DNA from: Cliona cf. orientalis
Taxonomy: Eukaryota > Porifera > Demospongiae > Clionaida > Clionaidae
Assembly: GCA_963930775.1 (NCBI GenBank)
Contig: OZ005702.1
Location: 5,828,001-5,892,000 of the forward strand
Direction of reading: 5' to 3'
Length of the DNA: 64,000 nt
Both the position numbers and the translations under genes were made by a program. How positions within the stretch are numbered: position 1 is the stretch's first letter; every line of letters begins with the position of its first letter. The notes under the pieces were generated by a model that was not told where the DNA came from, searched no databases, and saw nothing but the letters and a program-made list of their open reading frames with translations. Below are positions 1 through 10,691 of this stretch, one piece after another.

Positions 1-3000
1 CAGCAGCCTTTAGACTTGCCACCTGTTCCTGCTAAACACCATCAAGGTTTTATTGAAGTAGAGTGTGGAATCATGGAAGAGCCTTCAGGATACACCTGTG
101 ATAAGATTTTAAGTATCAAAAATTCCATCTGTGCAGAGATTGACTTTAGTGGATTTATGCTTACCATGAACAATGTCAGAAAACCACTAAGTGATTCATT
201 TTTTATTAGGTGGCTTACTCCTAATCATTTTGTCCCAAACCTGATAGAATCTGCCAATCATAATATAGATAGTGCATTGTACGTACAAAAGAGCATAGCA
301 TCACTATCTGTTGGTAACCAATGGGTGTACAATCCAAAATTAATTTCATTTGGTTACAAACTAAAGGAGAAATACCAGCAGTCCCAGGGTTCACCATCTC
401 CAATTCATTGGATTCCTTCACCAACAAAGAAAATATTCCGACTAGCTATGATCCAGAGAGAGAGAGTGCAACGAGGTCATATTGAAGACAGATTTGTACA
501 AATGACCGTCAGTGGCAGGGTAGATGATATTCTTCATGCTAAATCTCCAGTGGAACTTGAACACATCTTCAGAAAAACACTACATGGAGGTGAGATCATT
601 TTGATTGAAGGAGCCCCAGGGTCTGGTAAGAGCACTCTAACAGTCCACATCTGTCAGAGATGGGGCAAAGGAGAATTGTTTCAAAAATTCGCTATTGTGA
701 TCCTTGTCCAGTTACGAGACCCAGCAGTGCAAAGAGCACAGACCATAGCTGACCTGCTTCCTGTTGGAAATGCTGAGGAGATAGCTACTGAAATAATAGC
801 TACTAATGGACGTGGTGTCCTGTGGGTTCTTGACGGGTGGGATGAGCTCCCATCTCACCTACAGCAAGACTCCATATTTTGTCAACTTATTAAGAAAATG
901 TTCAGTGAAAGTTCAGTTATAGTCACCTCTCGTCCAATTTCATCAGGTGACCTACACCCAGTGGTCTCTTCGCGAATTGAGGTGCTGGGGTTCACCCCAG
1001 AAGAGCAGAGACAGTACTTCACTGAGTGTCTCAAGGGAGACACCAAAGCTTTAGAAGCCCTACTTAAGATGATCCAAGAGAACCCTGTGGTACAAAGCAT
1101 CTGCTACCTTCCACTCAATGCTGCTTTCATAGTACACACTTTCAAATACAGGGATCAATCACTACCCAACACTGAGTATGAGATCTACTTATCAGTCGTT
1201 CTCAGCTGCATTCAACGCCATTATGACAGGGAGGGCAGAGGTCATGACCTACCTAGAGAGCTAGCATCTTTAGATGATCTTTCCAGGAGTGAAGCAGTGA
1301 GAGAGCCTTTTCAGTGTCTCTGTGAGCTTGCCTATCGTGGTGTGATGGAGAACAAAGTGACCTTCTCTTCCAGTGACTTGCCTCAAGGATCCAACACACT
1401 CAGTCTTCTTCAAGCAATAGAGAGCTTTCTCCAAAGAGGCAAGTCAGTGTTCTATAACTTCCTTCACCTGTCGATACAAGAGGTTTTGTCAGCCTATTAC
1501 ATAACCACAAAATTGTCAGATAGTGAGCGGGTGTCTCAATTCCAGCGATTATTCATGCAGCCTCGTTTTACTGCTGTGTTTCAGTTTTATGCTGCCATCA
1601 CCAAGTTGAAGAGTCCAGGGATACGCCAAGTTATTGATAGAATAGTAAAAGCTAAATCCAAGCCTCTCTTAGTGTCTCTTCTTCGCTGCTTACACGAGGC
1701 TCAGAATCCTACCCTCTGCCTTTATGTAGCTGAGAGACTAGGATACAGGCTAAATCTTAGTGAGACCTCACTCAGTCCACTAGAATTTCTATATATTGAA
1801 TACTTTTTTTCATTACTTCCCGGTAAGGAATTTGCTGTTAACCTTCAGCAATGTTATATTGATGATCTAGGTGCAAAATGTTTGACAAAGTTTCTCAGTA
1901 GTGATGTGCACCATGCCAGTAATTTAGCTATTGACCTTTATGACAGTAATCTCAATCAGAATGATGCTTTACATATTGTTAAGATAATTTACTTTATTGA
2001 ACATCTGTACTTGACTGATAACCGAATTGGAGACACTGGAGCATCCTTGATATCTGATGCTGTAAGAGAAACTGCTACACTCAAGACTTTAAATCCTGAA
2101 CAACTGTGGCATCACTTCAAGAGGGGCTGAAGATCTTTCAAGATCACTAGCTCAAAATCATTCCCTGGAAAAGTTGGACATTAGTTGGAACAATAATATA
2201 GGAGATGGGGGAATAAACCACGTTGCTGAGGCCCTCAAGCAAAATAAGCAACTGAAGGAACTCTGGATTGGTGGATGTGGAATAACAGACGAAGGAGCAG
2301 CTTCTCTGGCCAGTGCTCTCACTGTCAATAACTCTCTCAAGATGTTGCATATTGGTGGATTTAAAGGAGCACTAACAAATGGTGGGCTCTCAACAATAGC
2401 TCATTCATTAGCTAGCAACTCGGTGTTTGTGAAACTAGCAGTCCCTGATATTTTCGGCTATACTACTACTACTGCTCATTTAAGTCAGGAGGTCAATGAA
2501 GCAAGGAAGAGAAATGGACTCCCACCCTTTGAAATTAGAGGTGAGTATACTACATACTGTATAGGTGTGTCATACTAATTGCTAAGCACTAATATTAGTG
2601 TGAGGCTTTGGATCGCAGATAAGTGGGCCAGGGATTGGCAGCTAGCGTTGTATGTATGTATGTATGTCACCTTTTTGGAATGCAATTAAAGATCGCTCAG
2701 GATACAGCAATGCATGCTACGTTGTGCTCGAAAATGTGGCACAGAAAGACGGGAGGACTTGGAGTCTTGCAAGTTGGAGGACGTACATGTACTTTCGTGC
2801 TAGAGCAGCAGCCAGAATGCTAAGTAAACCAGATAGACTCTGAAGCAGCTTTGGAAGAGTAGTCATTTTAAGACTTAGCCTTGTCCCCTTGCCTCTGTCT
2901 TCTCTGGTCGTCCCCAGGCCCTTTCTTCTCTTCGAAGAAGCTAGATACGAGGCTAGAGAGATGGACACAAGATGAAGTCTCAGTAGCTCTGCTAGTTTAT

Positions 3001-3393
3001 AAGTATAGCTATAGTAGTCTGTGAAGGCTACAAACAATCTGTAACTTTCGGATTTAGGTGAATGTCAGAAGGTGAGACTGCTGCTACATACTTCAGTATG
3101 GGCCCATCAGGGCCAGAGCCACTATGATTCTTCAGAAAGGGAGGTGCTTTTTCGAGGCAGAGTCTCTCCACCAGCTATCGAGAGTAGCTCGTGCATGCTC
3201 ACTCATTCCTTTGCTCACGCAAGGCACTATTTGCATTATGTGCACTCCTAGTTAATTTGTATGCTTAAAGAATCAGTGTGGTTAAAGATTCTCAGCTGAT
3301 TCACACTGTGGATGTTTCATTTGTATAGTTACAGCTTTTAATTAATATGCAGCTGCTGTATTTATTACACGTCGTGCTCCATCCAAGCACTGA
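1..3393 (+). CDS. NLR-like receptor copy 1 (NACHT + LRR), 5' end outside the window, one frameshift
   Basis: The reading frame is open from base 1, so the upstream exons lie outside the window. It starts within the last copy of an N-terminal module also seen in copies 2 and 3. A NACHT NTPase follows: Walker A GAPGSGKS at about base 610, Walker B LDGWDEL at about 830 and a TSRP sensor motif at about 924. Then come an all-helical region and leucine-rich repeats from about base 1840. Compared with copy 2, one extra base near 2097 shifts the frame and gives a stop at 2128-2130. The LRR then continues in the next frame to a donor at 2540|GTGAGT. The last exon, 3353-3393, encodes a short basic tail ending TRRAPSKH. 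NLRs are cytosolic STAND ATPases that sense danger signals. The frameshift may be a real lesion or a sequence error; otherwise the copy looks recent and complete. Confidence 0.85.
2541..3352 (+). other. last intron of NLR copy 1
   Basis: This 812 bp stretch lies between the conserved donor GAG|GTGAGT and the acceptor before the small last exon. It contains a GTAT microsatellite near 2650-2668. The small ORFs here are not conserved in copies 2 and 3. I see no gene in it. Confidence 0.6.
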
Positions 3394-3528
3394 TCCTTTC
3401 AGTCCCCCCTCACTTGCTGATGTCACATGCCCAGCAACTGACCAACATAAGTCAAACTTTTAATGGTAAGTGTTATCATACGTCAACAATTATAATAATA
3501 TATATGTGTATATTATATGCAATGTATA

Positions 3529-3745
3529 CTATAAAGCGACATTTTTCTGCGAGAGTTTTGTTTATGTGAATTATGCGAGTCAGGCGGCGGTTGCATAAAT
3601 TTCTATCGCAAAAATATTATTGCGCCATATGTTTCCAATGCATGCAAAGTTTAAATGCATGAATAAAAATTGCATAAATTTTTCAAAAGGCCCGTTTGAC
3701 CGATTTGCAAAAATTTTTCACGTACAAAAAAATGTTCCTTTACGG
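3529..3745. mobile_element. TA-flanked MITE (217 bp), Tc1/mariner-type target site
   Basis: It is flanked by TA on both sides (3527-3528 and 3746-3747). The termini are imperfect inverted repeats: CTATAAAGCGACATTTTT at the left and, reverse-complemented, CCGTAAAGGAACATTTTT at the right. The paralogous sites near 19430 and 50010 lack the insert, which gives natural empty sites. There is no coding capacity. Confidence 0.7.
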
Positions 3746-4408
3746 TATCCCACTAAATCCCAAGTGACCCCTGACCCCCAGTCTGACGATGTTTTTGCAT
3801 GGACACACAGTCTGTCCCAGTCTTACAATGCAATGCATCTGTTCTTGTTCACATGCAGACCTCTCCATGTGCACAGTTAGCTACTTAGTAGTAACTTTGA
3901 TGTTGACTGGAGCCCACAGTTTCAGTCCGGGCAGTGAGCATGTCAGCAGTGACAATAACTTTGTCCTTGTTCTCTGACTCTGTGATGTTTGTCTTATTTA
4001 GTTTTGTTAGTTGTGTGGTTCCATTCTCAGTCCGGCCGGGCCATCACACTCCAGTCGTCATGGTTTGTGCTGAGTCAGCAGGGGTTGTGGCAGGGTTCAG
4101 AGGTCATTAGTGTTGTGTTTGGTTAGTTGGTCGTGGTTTTAGTGTGTTCATGTGATGTCATTCACTAGCTTTGTTGTCTTGTTCCATAGTCTTGTGTGTG
4201 CACATGTCTGTGGTTTGTCTGGTCATTTTCCATTCCTTTTTGTTGTCCCTTTAGCCTACAGTTTCATTGCTAGTTCACTGACACCACATCTCATCATACA
4301 CCACAAAACAGTAGATCTGTTTCATCTTCATTAATACATGTAATTTATCATAATATTATCTTGGTGTAATTTGACGTTTCTAATGTTTACAGTGTTTTTT
4401 ATACTTGT

Positions 4409-4655
4409 CATAGTATGACCATAGAGTGTGTACTAACTGTACGCAATGTCCTTTATGCATGTAATTTTTTCATAAACCAGCCAGCCTTTATTCCTTCACA
4501 ACATTCAATCATAAATAATATTATTATTGATATCATAGTCATAGTATGACCATAGAGTGTGTACTAACTGTACGCAATGTCCTTTATGCATGTAATTTTT
4601 ATTCTCATAAACCAGCCAGCCTTTATTGCTTCACAACATTCAATCATAAATAATT
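4409..4655 (+). repeat. two-copy tandem duplication of about 131 bp
   Basis: The sequence beginning CATAGTATGACCATAGAGTG occurs at 4409 and again at 4540, followed by near-identical text ending in CAATCATAAATAAT. Copy 2 of the array has the corresponding sequence only once (near 20117), so the duplication is specific to copy 1. Confidence 0.75.
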
Positions 4656-5887
4656 GATAATTGATATGCATGTTGTGTGCATTGTATAACATAGTATATT
4701 CCTTGGTGTCAAGCATATATGTATATAAAATAATATTATAGTGTGGTGTTTATTGAGTCGCTGAACTGAAGGCATTATTGACCTTTAGAGCTTTGGTGTT
4801 GCCACTTGTTTTTTGCCTAGCCTGTGCGTCCGCCCCCTCCCACCAAGACACAGAATGATAAGACTAAGGAGAAGACGAATCGAAGGAGCGTCCCCCTGCC
4901 CCAACAAGACCCCAGGACTCGGAGCCAGCCATCATGCAGCCCGACCAGGACCTGCCTCCTGCATACGCTCCTGCTATACGTTTTTAAATGTCACAAGTAA
5001 TGTATTGTACCTGTGGGGAATTCCCGTGGGCAAACGAGCCTTAATACTTGAGGCTAGGCACCTAAGTGGTTCTACCTTTGCTGGGATTAAGTAGGCTTTC
5101 CTGCCTTGGGTTTAGGGTAGTAATAGAAGATAGCTACTATATACAGTAAGTTTTCGTGTGCGTAATGAAATTTTTGGTAGTTTGGCTTCGAATATTTACT
5201 GTATACATTGTTTTCCATACATGAGCGACAGTGTTGGCTGGCAATCCTCTGCTACTGGTAGCAAGACTAGTGATACTTTGCTATAATAATATGATCTGAC
5301 TACTAGTATGTGATATGAAATTTTTTCCTACACAGCCAAATAATTTTCAAGATGATGAGCTAAGAAAGAGAGAAGAGGTAAAAAAATTTTATCGTTTCAA
5401 TTGAAAACCTTATTAATAGAGTGATTTTCTCATTTCCGAATCTGTTTCATACTGGCTTGGACAATAGGCAGTGTTCTTATTAGAGAGTTGTGGTTGTTTC
5501 GGAGTTCCTTAATAGAGAGACTCCACTGTATACGAGTGATACTATGTAAATCCATTTGGGTGGGATTCATTGTGGAAGATGAAGCTCATGACAATTGTGT
5601 ATTCATTGTATCCATTGTTATAAATGTTTAGGAGATAGCTCATCGAGTGGCTGCACTGAGCGAGAGAGAGAGAACATCGAGCGGCTCGGCGTTGGAGAGT
5701 GTCCCAACAACTTCCCCCCGTTCCCCAAGTTTTGCCCCGCCCCCTTTAAGCCGTGCTTCTACATCAATATCAAGGTGGAGGTCCCTCCATCTGAACAGTG
5801 GAAGGTCTACCTGCTGCTGGCACTGCTAGTCTGTAAGTCGGCTACTGACGGGTGCTATTGTAATATTGATGTGCCGACTTTTGATCC

Positions 5888-5910
5888 TCCTCCCTCTCTC
5901 CTCCCTCCGT

Positions 5911-5992
<82 letters not shown>

Positions 5993-6005
5993 TTCTCTCT
6001 CTTTC
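5888..6005. repeat. (CT)n microsatellite in SCAMP copy 1 intron
   Basis: A long CT run merges into the polypyrimidine tract of the following acceptor TTTCAG. Copies 2 (about 22705-22760) and 3 (51722-51878) have related tracts of very different length. ORFs reading poly-Leu-Ser or poly-Arg-Glu through it are artefacts. Confidence 0.9.
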
Positions 6006-6874
6006 AGACACTTGGTTGCTTCTGATAATCAATGTTATCGTGTATCATTGGTGCTATCATTGATCCGAAATAGCTTGTGACAGTGGGTGTGTCTATTCTC
6101 TACCTTGTGCTGTTTGCACCAGCCGGTCTGTTCTACTGTTTCCTACCAACTTACTGTGCCTACAAGTGAGTGGACTTAATTATTGTTATTGGTGGTTACC
6201 ATCTCTCTCTCCTTCTCCCCTCCCCCCGTAGCTTTCTCTTTCCCATATCTCCCTCACTCCCTTTCTCCGTCCACCCTCTCTCCTCACACTCACAGGAGGA
6301 ACAGCTCTAGATCTTTGGCATTCATGTGGATCTTCTTTATCCTGTTCTTCCAAGGACTCAGCTTTATCCTTAATGCCGTTGGGAGTACCTTAGTTTGGAG
6401 CAGCGTAAGTAATTAGTGTACGCTAAAAATTCCCCCCTGGCTGACAGCATTCATGATCACAATTGAACTCTATATCTCTCCAGTGGTTACTTCGATGGTG
6501 CCCAGTTCTTCCAAGGTGAGCGCACTGAGCTGAAGAATGCTGCTGGTGGTATGTACATCATCATGGGGTTCCTCTGGCTCATCGGAATACCAGTCCTCAT
6601 AGTGGCCATTGTAATGGTGAGGATTACACAACATTTAGTAATGATGATATGCATGTATTGTTAGCCTAGTATGTGACCAAACTTGAACTTATGCATACTG
6701 AATATTCACAAAGGTATATAGGGAATACTGAGATTTTTCTAGCATATGAAGTGTAATACACCGTATCTTACAAGCACTACCGAGATTATAGAAAATTGCC
6801 TTAATAGTGCAAGGAGTAGGGTTTGTATAATTTTGCTGCTCTTACGCTAAAGTTTGCTCCGCCTTATCTCTCTA

Positions 6875-7529
6875 CCATATAGCGGGAAATTTTCGAGGGT
6901 ATTAATTTTCGCTGTTTTCGCAGATCAGGGTGAATCCGCGAAATTTTATACCTCGAAAATTTCCCGCTATACGGTATGACTTGACGTTCCTACACTGACT
7001 TAGTTCGAGCATGCGCAGTCCCAGCAGCATATGATATCAGTAGAATGGGTGTGGTCGATATAAACCATAAGGCATGCTGAACAGAAAATGCACTATTTGT
7101 AGCGTTAGCAAGCCATTTTCGAAGAAAGAGCGAACCTATAGCTGACATTTTTCTTGGGCTGTGTCCAACTATTGTTGAAGACTCGGGTTTTGTGACAGCT
7201 ACAGCGTAGGGGTCACGGACATTGCCGGGCTCTCGGATACACGTCAGATTTTCTCCAACTTCAGCCTCCCAAATGCTTTGATACTCGTGGTAACCACGGA
7301 TCATTGTCTCCACAACACAGCTTCGTAGTTCAGACATAGTTAGCTCGTGTTTAACACTATCTGCTATGATTTCCACGCACGTGTGAAAGAAGAGGGGCGT
7401 GGTTTTTATTGCATCCAATTTGGGGATGTGGCTTTGTCTCAGGGCTGATCCTCGAAAAATAAAACGCGAAAAAGTTCAAAATCCCACATCCGCGAAAATT
7501 GCTACCCTCGAAAAATTCCCGCTATACGG
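6875..7529. mobile_element. TA-flanked non-autonomous transposon carrying a gene fragment (655 bp)
   Basis: It is flanked by TA at 6873-6874 and 7530-7531. The paralogous copy 2 intron reads straight through the site (CTCTCTATTTATCC near 24390), a clean empty site. The termini are inverted: CCATATAGCGGGAAATTTTC at the left and CCGTATAGCGGGAATTTTTC at the right when reverse-complemented. The first 99 bp (6875-6973) already form a complete foldback with both termini, so the element looks like a small foldback joined to a longer segment with a second right end. The central part carries a HIRAN-like coding fragment on the minus strand. Confidence 0.75.
6990..7418 (-). pseudogene. HIRAN-like domain fragment carried by the MITE
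   Basis: The minus-strand frame encodes RGYHEYQSIWEAEVGE, then REPGNVRDPYAVAV, then IVGHSPRKMS. This is the spacing of HIRAN-type domains (W..VGE, then RE..N..D..AVAV, then VGH.PR), which are small DNA-end-binding modules often found with helicases. The frame is 142 codons with no obvious complete gene around it, and it sits inside a non-autonomous transposon. I read it as a captured fragment. It could be a short expressed exon, but nothing shows that. Confidence 0.5.
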
Positions 7530-7719
7530 TATTTATCCCTCCCCCCTTTTTCTTCAAAATAATTTATTGTAGATCCATCGGTACTACCGTTCATCTGGCC
7601 ACACCATCAACAGTGCCATGTAGGAAGGGGTGAGTGGAGCAGACAAGAACAAGTATGTGCGTGGAGCGGTCAAGTCTAGCGTCAAGGCTGGGGTATCAGC
7701 AGCTTATGACAGCAAGTAA

Positions 7720-8168
7720 CTCTCCTATTGTTAGTCTATTGTGCTTACTCTATTTCTGGTGTTTTTTTAAGCTATCTACATAAGTAGAGATGTTCCTTTA
7801 GAGTGTTTAATTTTTGATTCCACCTTGTTATTTGTACTGATGCATGCATGTCTGGTGTTGAAAGAAAACAATTATCTTGTGTGTTCAACTTCATTCTAAG
7901 CTTACCATGATCAACTATTGCCATGTTTTGAAAATTAAGCATCCACTAAATAACATGGCAATTCGTCCCTAAACGGTTTATACACGCTTCTTTTATTAGA
8001 TGATAATAAACATAGGTTTGCATGTTAATATCTGGATCCGGATTCAGATATTTTGGAATGGAATGAGCAAGTAATGGAACCGGATCCCTGGAATTGTGCA
8101 TATCCAATCACGTGACTAAATCATCGACTGTACTATCGTATACCGTACTCCTAGATCCCATAGCTAGG
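7720..8168. other. spacer downstream of SCAMP copy 1
   Basis: This spacer aligns with 24593-25060 and 52035-52500 (shared GGTGTTTTATTTTGAAG-like and GATCCGGAT stretches). It probably contains the SCAMP 3' UTR and the NLR copy 2 upstream region. No gene is seen. Confidence 0.5.
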
Positions 8169-8810
8169 TAGTCTCGTGCCCAGCCTCTTTATCGCACGCG
8201 GAAAAAGAGTCTGGTGAAACGCGTATTCAATTTTGGTTCCATACGTACGTGACGTATTCTGACACGGGCACAATGAATGTCATTATAAGCGATGGCGCAA
8301 TCACTGTTTAATATTATTATTCGCGCAAAGTGTTTGAAAAGCACCTACCGTAGGCTATGGCGCCAGCGGGATCCTTGGACAGTGGAGTCCGAGTGCTATG
8401 CTTGTCTCGTTGCCTGATTTGTACCCAAAAGGACGGCGGTAAGCTTTCAAAAACACGAAAAAATTTCTCCTGGTAGACTAAGTCTAAGAGAGATAAACAC
8501 ATTCTTGCTGGCTAAAATGTAGCTTACCACTTTCGCCTAAACTTCACAGACACTAGCATGATTCAAACGTGGGATAGTTTCGATGATCGCTTGCTGAATG
8601 TCAGTTTCGCTGTCCAACAACTACATGTAGCCATCTCCTACAAGTAAAGTGCAAAGTACACGGTGAAGCATCGCAATCTTTTCTTGATGACGTGGCACCG
8701 TTCTGCAATCTGATTGGACGCGGCCAATCTCACCGCGCGGAACCAAAATTGAATACGCGTTTCACCAGACTCTTTTTCCGCGTGCGATAAAGAGGCTGGG
8801 CACGAGACTA
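8169..8810. mobile_element. MITE with perfect 72 bp TIRs and 9 bp target duplication
   Basis: The left TIR 8169-8240 and right TIR 8739-8810 are perfect 72 bp inverted repeats starting TAGTCTCGTGCCCAGCC. The 9 bp target duplication ATAGCTAGG lies at 8160-8168 and 8811-8819. The perfect arms imply a recent insertion. No transposase is encoded. The terminal TAGT and the 9 bp duplication match the RecQ/DUF6589 element at 29331-35217. Confidence 0.9.
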
Positions 8811-8819
8811 ATAGCTAGG

Positions 8820-8910
8820 ATCATGCAGCCGATCTTATTGGTGTCTTTCGAGTGAAAAAAAAATCTCCTGTTTGATGATCATCGCTCGCTACCAGGTCCA
8901 CCGCTTAAAG
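8820..8910 (+). promoter_or_regulatory. conserved 5' leader of NLR copy 2
   Basis: The roughly 70 bp before the CARD start share the block TCTTTCGAGTGAAAAA and the stretch GGTCCACCGCT..AAAGATGGC with the leader of copy 3 (25065-25129). This is probably 5' UTR and core promoter. No TATA box is evident. The MITE at 8169-8810 inserted immediately upstream, which may alter the promoter of this copy. Confidence 0.4.
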
Positions 8911-9220
8911 ATGGCTTCTATAAATCAATCGCCTGAAGTCAAGTCGATCTTAGAACAAACTCACGATCTCACAACAGCGTTGTCCAATGATCCACTGGGC
9001 GTGGCAGGGAGACTGCTCAGCAAAGAACTGATTTGTGAAGAAGAGCACTCAAAAATGTTGGTACAAGGTTACACTCCAGCAGAGAAAGCGGCTATTCTGG
9101 TCAGAGCAGTCAGAAACACAATCAAAATAGCTCCAGACAAGTTTCAGTGGTTTCTTAAGATTCTATCAGAGGTATCGGGCGCTAAAGAGGTCATGGAGGA
9201 ACTGCGCTCTACCTACCAAA
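8911..9220 (+). CDS. first exon of NLR copy 2: CARD-like death-fold domain
   Basis: The ATG at 8911 is chosen because MASINQSPEVKSIL is shared with copy 3. An upstream in-frame ATG at 8872 is not conserved. The exon encodes a helical death-fold pattern: LTTALSNDPLGVAGRLLSK, then EKAAILVRAV and FQWFLKILSE, ending LRSTYQ. This looks most like a CARD, the homotypic adaptor domain at the front of many animal NLRs. It ends with CAA A|GTGAGT (phase 1), which fits the phase of both the 9692-9769 exon and the large NACHT exon. The DED and Death domain are the alternatives, because death folds are hard to separate by eye. Confidence 0.75.
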
Positions 9221-9691
9221 GTGAGTTAAGTTCACTGGCACATGATAAGATGTGTCAGAGCAGATGGGTGGCTAGATTCAAACAGTGGGAGGGGCTGGTA
9301 CTCAAGTTAATAATATGCCAGGTCCTTTATACATGTGCTGCATGCCGGGGAGTTTGAGCGTGTGCAGTAGTAATAAGACTTGGAAGATACTAAGGCCACT
9401 CCAATAATGTTATGATTCACTGTTTCCCCTTTCATCAGAAAGCCTGGGGCATGCGGGCGGTTGGTTCATTATTATTCATGATTACTGTACATATTAGAGT
9501 GCCAGCAACATTGATGACCCATGCCGAAGCTACTGTAAGACAATGAGATAAGAGCGGGTATACTATTTTGAATAAAATTGTGGGAAATGGGAAATAACTA
9601 ATCATATTGGAGTAGCCTAAATCTTAGTGCACATGAGCACGAACAACAGTTGCAAGTCTGTACAATCAAGTTCTCTCTGCATACAACTCAG

Positions 9692-9769
9692 TTAAAAAGA
9701 GGCCAAGGGAGCAGTCTGGTGGTGCTGGAGCCGTGGACGAGCCTCCTAAGAAGAAACAAAAGACTGAAG
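9692..9769 (+). CDS. candidate exon of NLR copy 2: bipartite nuclear localisation signal
   Basis: This is a 78 bp phase 1-1 exon between acceptor ACTCAG and donor GAAG|GTTTGT. It joins in frame to the CARD exon upstream and the NACHT exon downstream. It encodes KKRPREQ, a 10-residue Gly/Ala spacer, then PPKKKQKTEG, a textbook bipartite basic nuclear signal. The donor is weaker than GTAAGT. I found no matching exon in the copy 3 intron. The exon assignment rests on phase, splice sites and the composition of the peptide. Confidence 0.6.
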
Positions 9770-10691
9770 GTTTGTGATGTAGCTACATGTACAGTTATAT
9801 TTGTATATAAGCCTAAGATCTATACCTTCTATTGGACATTATGGTTGGCTACAGCTGAAATACAACTCACTTTGCTTCTTGCTATCTTTCTTCCGACATC
9901 AGTAGTGTTTACAGTTGTTGAACCTAGACATGTGAATAAAACAATAGCAGTGAGCAAAAATACATGCACCTACATAATATAAGTAGAGAGTCCAAAAGAA
10001 GCAGAAAATTAAAAGAATGCATGTGTGTAATCATGCACTACCCTGCTCACTAAAATTAGATTCTTAATTATTGAAGTGCAGACCTCATGAACCAGCCATT
10101 TGAGTTATAATTGCCGTTAGCGTAAAGTATTAGCCAGATGGCCACCGATTAGTAACCATATTTGAGCAAGGCCAAAATCAATAGTAGCTGCGGCTACTAT
10201 TCAAGTAATGAAGACTACCCAGATAATTAATCTGGTAGTAGCTCTTTCGCTTCTAAATGCGACAGTGATACTTTGAGTACCCCCCCCCCCCCCCCCAATC
10301 TAGATCCAGTGTAGGGTGCACTCCCTTTTTCATGTAGGTAGGGTATTATTGCTTATAACAAGGGGAGTATCTAACTGCATGGGCAAGCAAACTTTACGTT
10401 GAGAAATGGTGGCATCATCCTTCGCGTGCCAGACTAACTATAGCTATGCAGAAGTCATGTTTCATTTACGCTGTGATTGTACACATGGCTGCATGGTTGC
10501 AGGTGTACTGCACAGTGTCTGGTCAGAACTACCCTACTAAGGGACTGCCCTACAAGAGGAAGAGGAGAAAGGGCCTGATACGCACTGTGTGCGCATGTGC
10601 TAAGGTCTCCACGTAATGACCAATCACGTTACCATAGAGATCATTCATGTGTTTTGCATGGCATGCATTTCTATGGACGATCAAATTAACA

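Larger units (their letters stand above)
3394..4820. other. spacer between NLR copy 1 and SCAMP copy 1
   Basis: This spacer aligns with 19322-20380 and 49890-50650, including the block around 4137-4300. The conservation runs across non-coding sequence and so reflects recent duplication. It holds one MITE (3529-3745) and one tandem repeat (4409-4655). The SCAMP exon encoding the NPF motif, present in copy 2 at 20868-20966, is missing here. Confidence 0.6.
4821..7719 (+). pseudogene. SCAMP (secretory carrier membrane protein) copy 1, degraded
   Basis: SCAMPs are four-span membrane proteins of endosomal and secretory vesicles. The exons resemble copy 2: a Pro-rich linker with IMQPDQDLPPAY (from 4821), a short exon ending LRKREE (5336-5377), the exon with PNNFPPFPKFCPAPF and the first membrane-proximal region (5632-5832), and then membrane-span exons (from 6008, about 6297, about 6482 and 7573). 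Lesions seen against copy 2 are a 1 bp loss in the ERERE coding stretch near 5670, a 2 bp loss near 6040, a TAG at 6071-6073 in place of CAG, a 1 bp gain near 6384 and a TAG at 7621-7623 in place of GAG. The first exon with the NPF motif is absent. The introns carry a CT microsatellite and a 655 bp transposon. It is almost certainly non-functional. Confidence 0.85.

Noticed and set aside
4152-4334. A hydrophobic frame beginning MMSFTSFVV, present in all three spacers (4152, 19867, 50428).
   Set aside because: The surrounding non-coding sequence is equally similar, so this reflects recent duplication. There are no splice sites or other support for coding.
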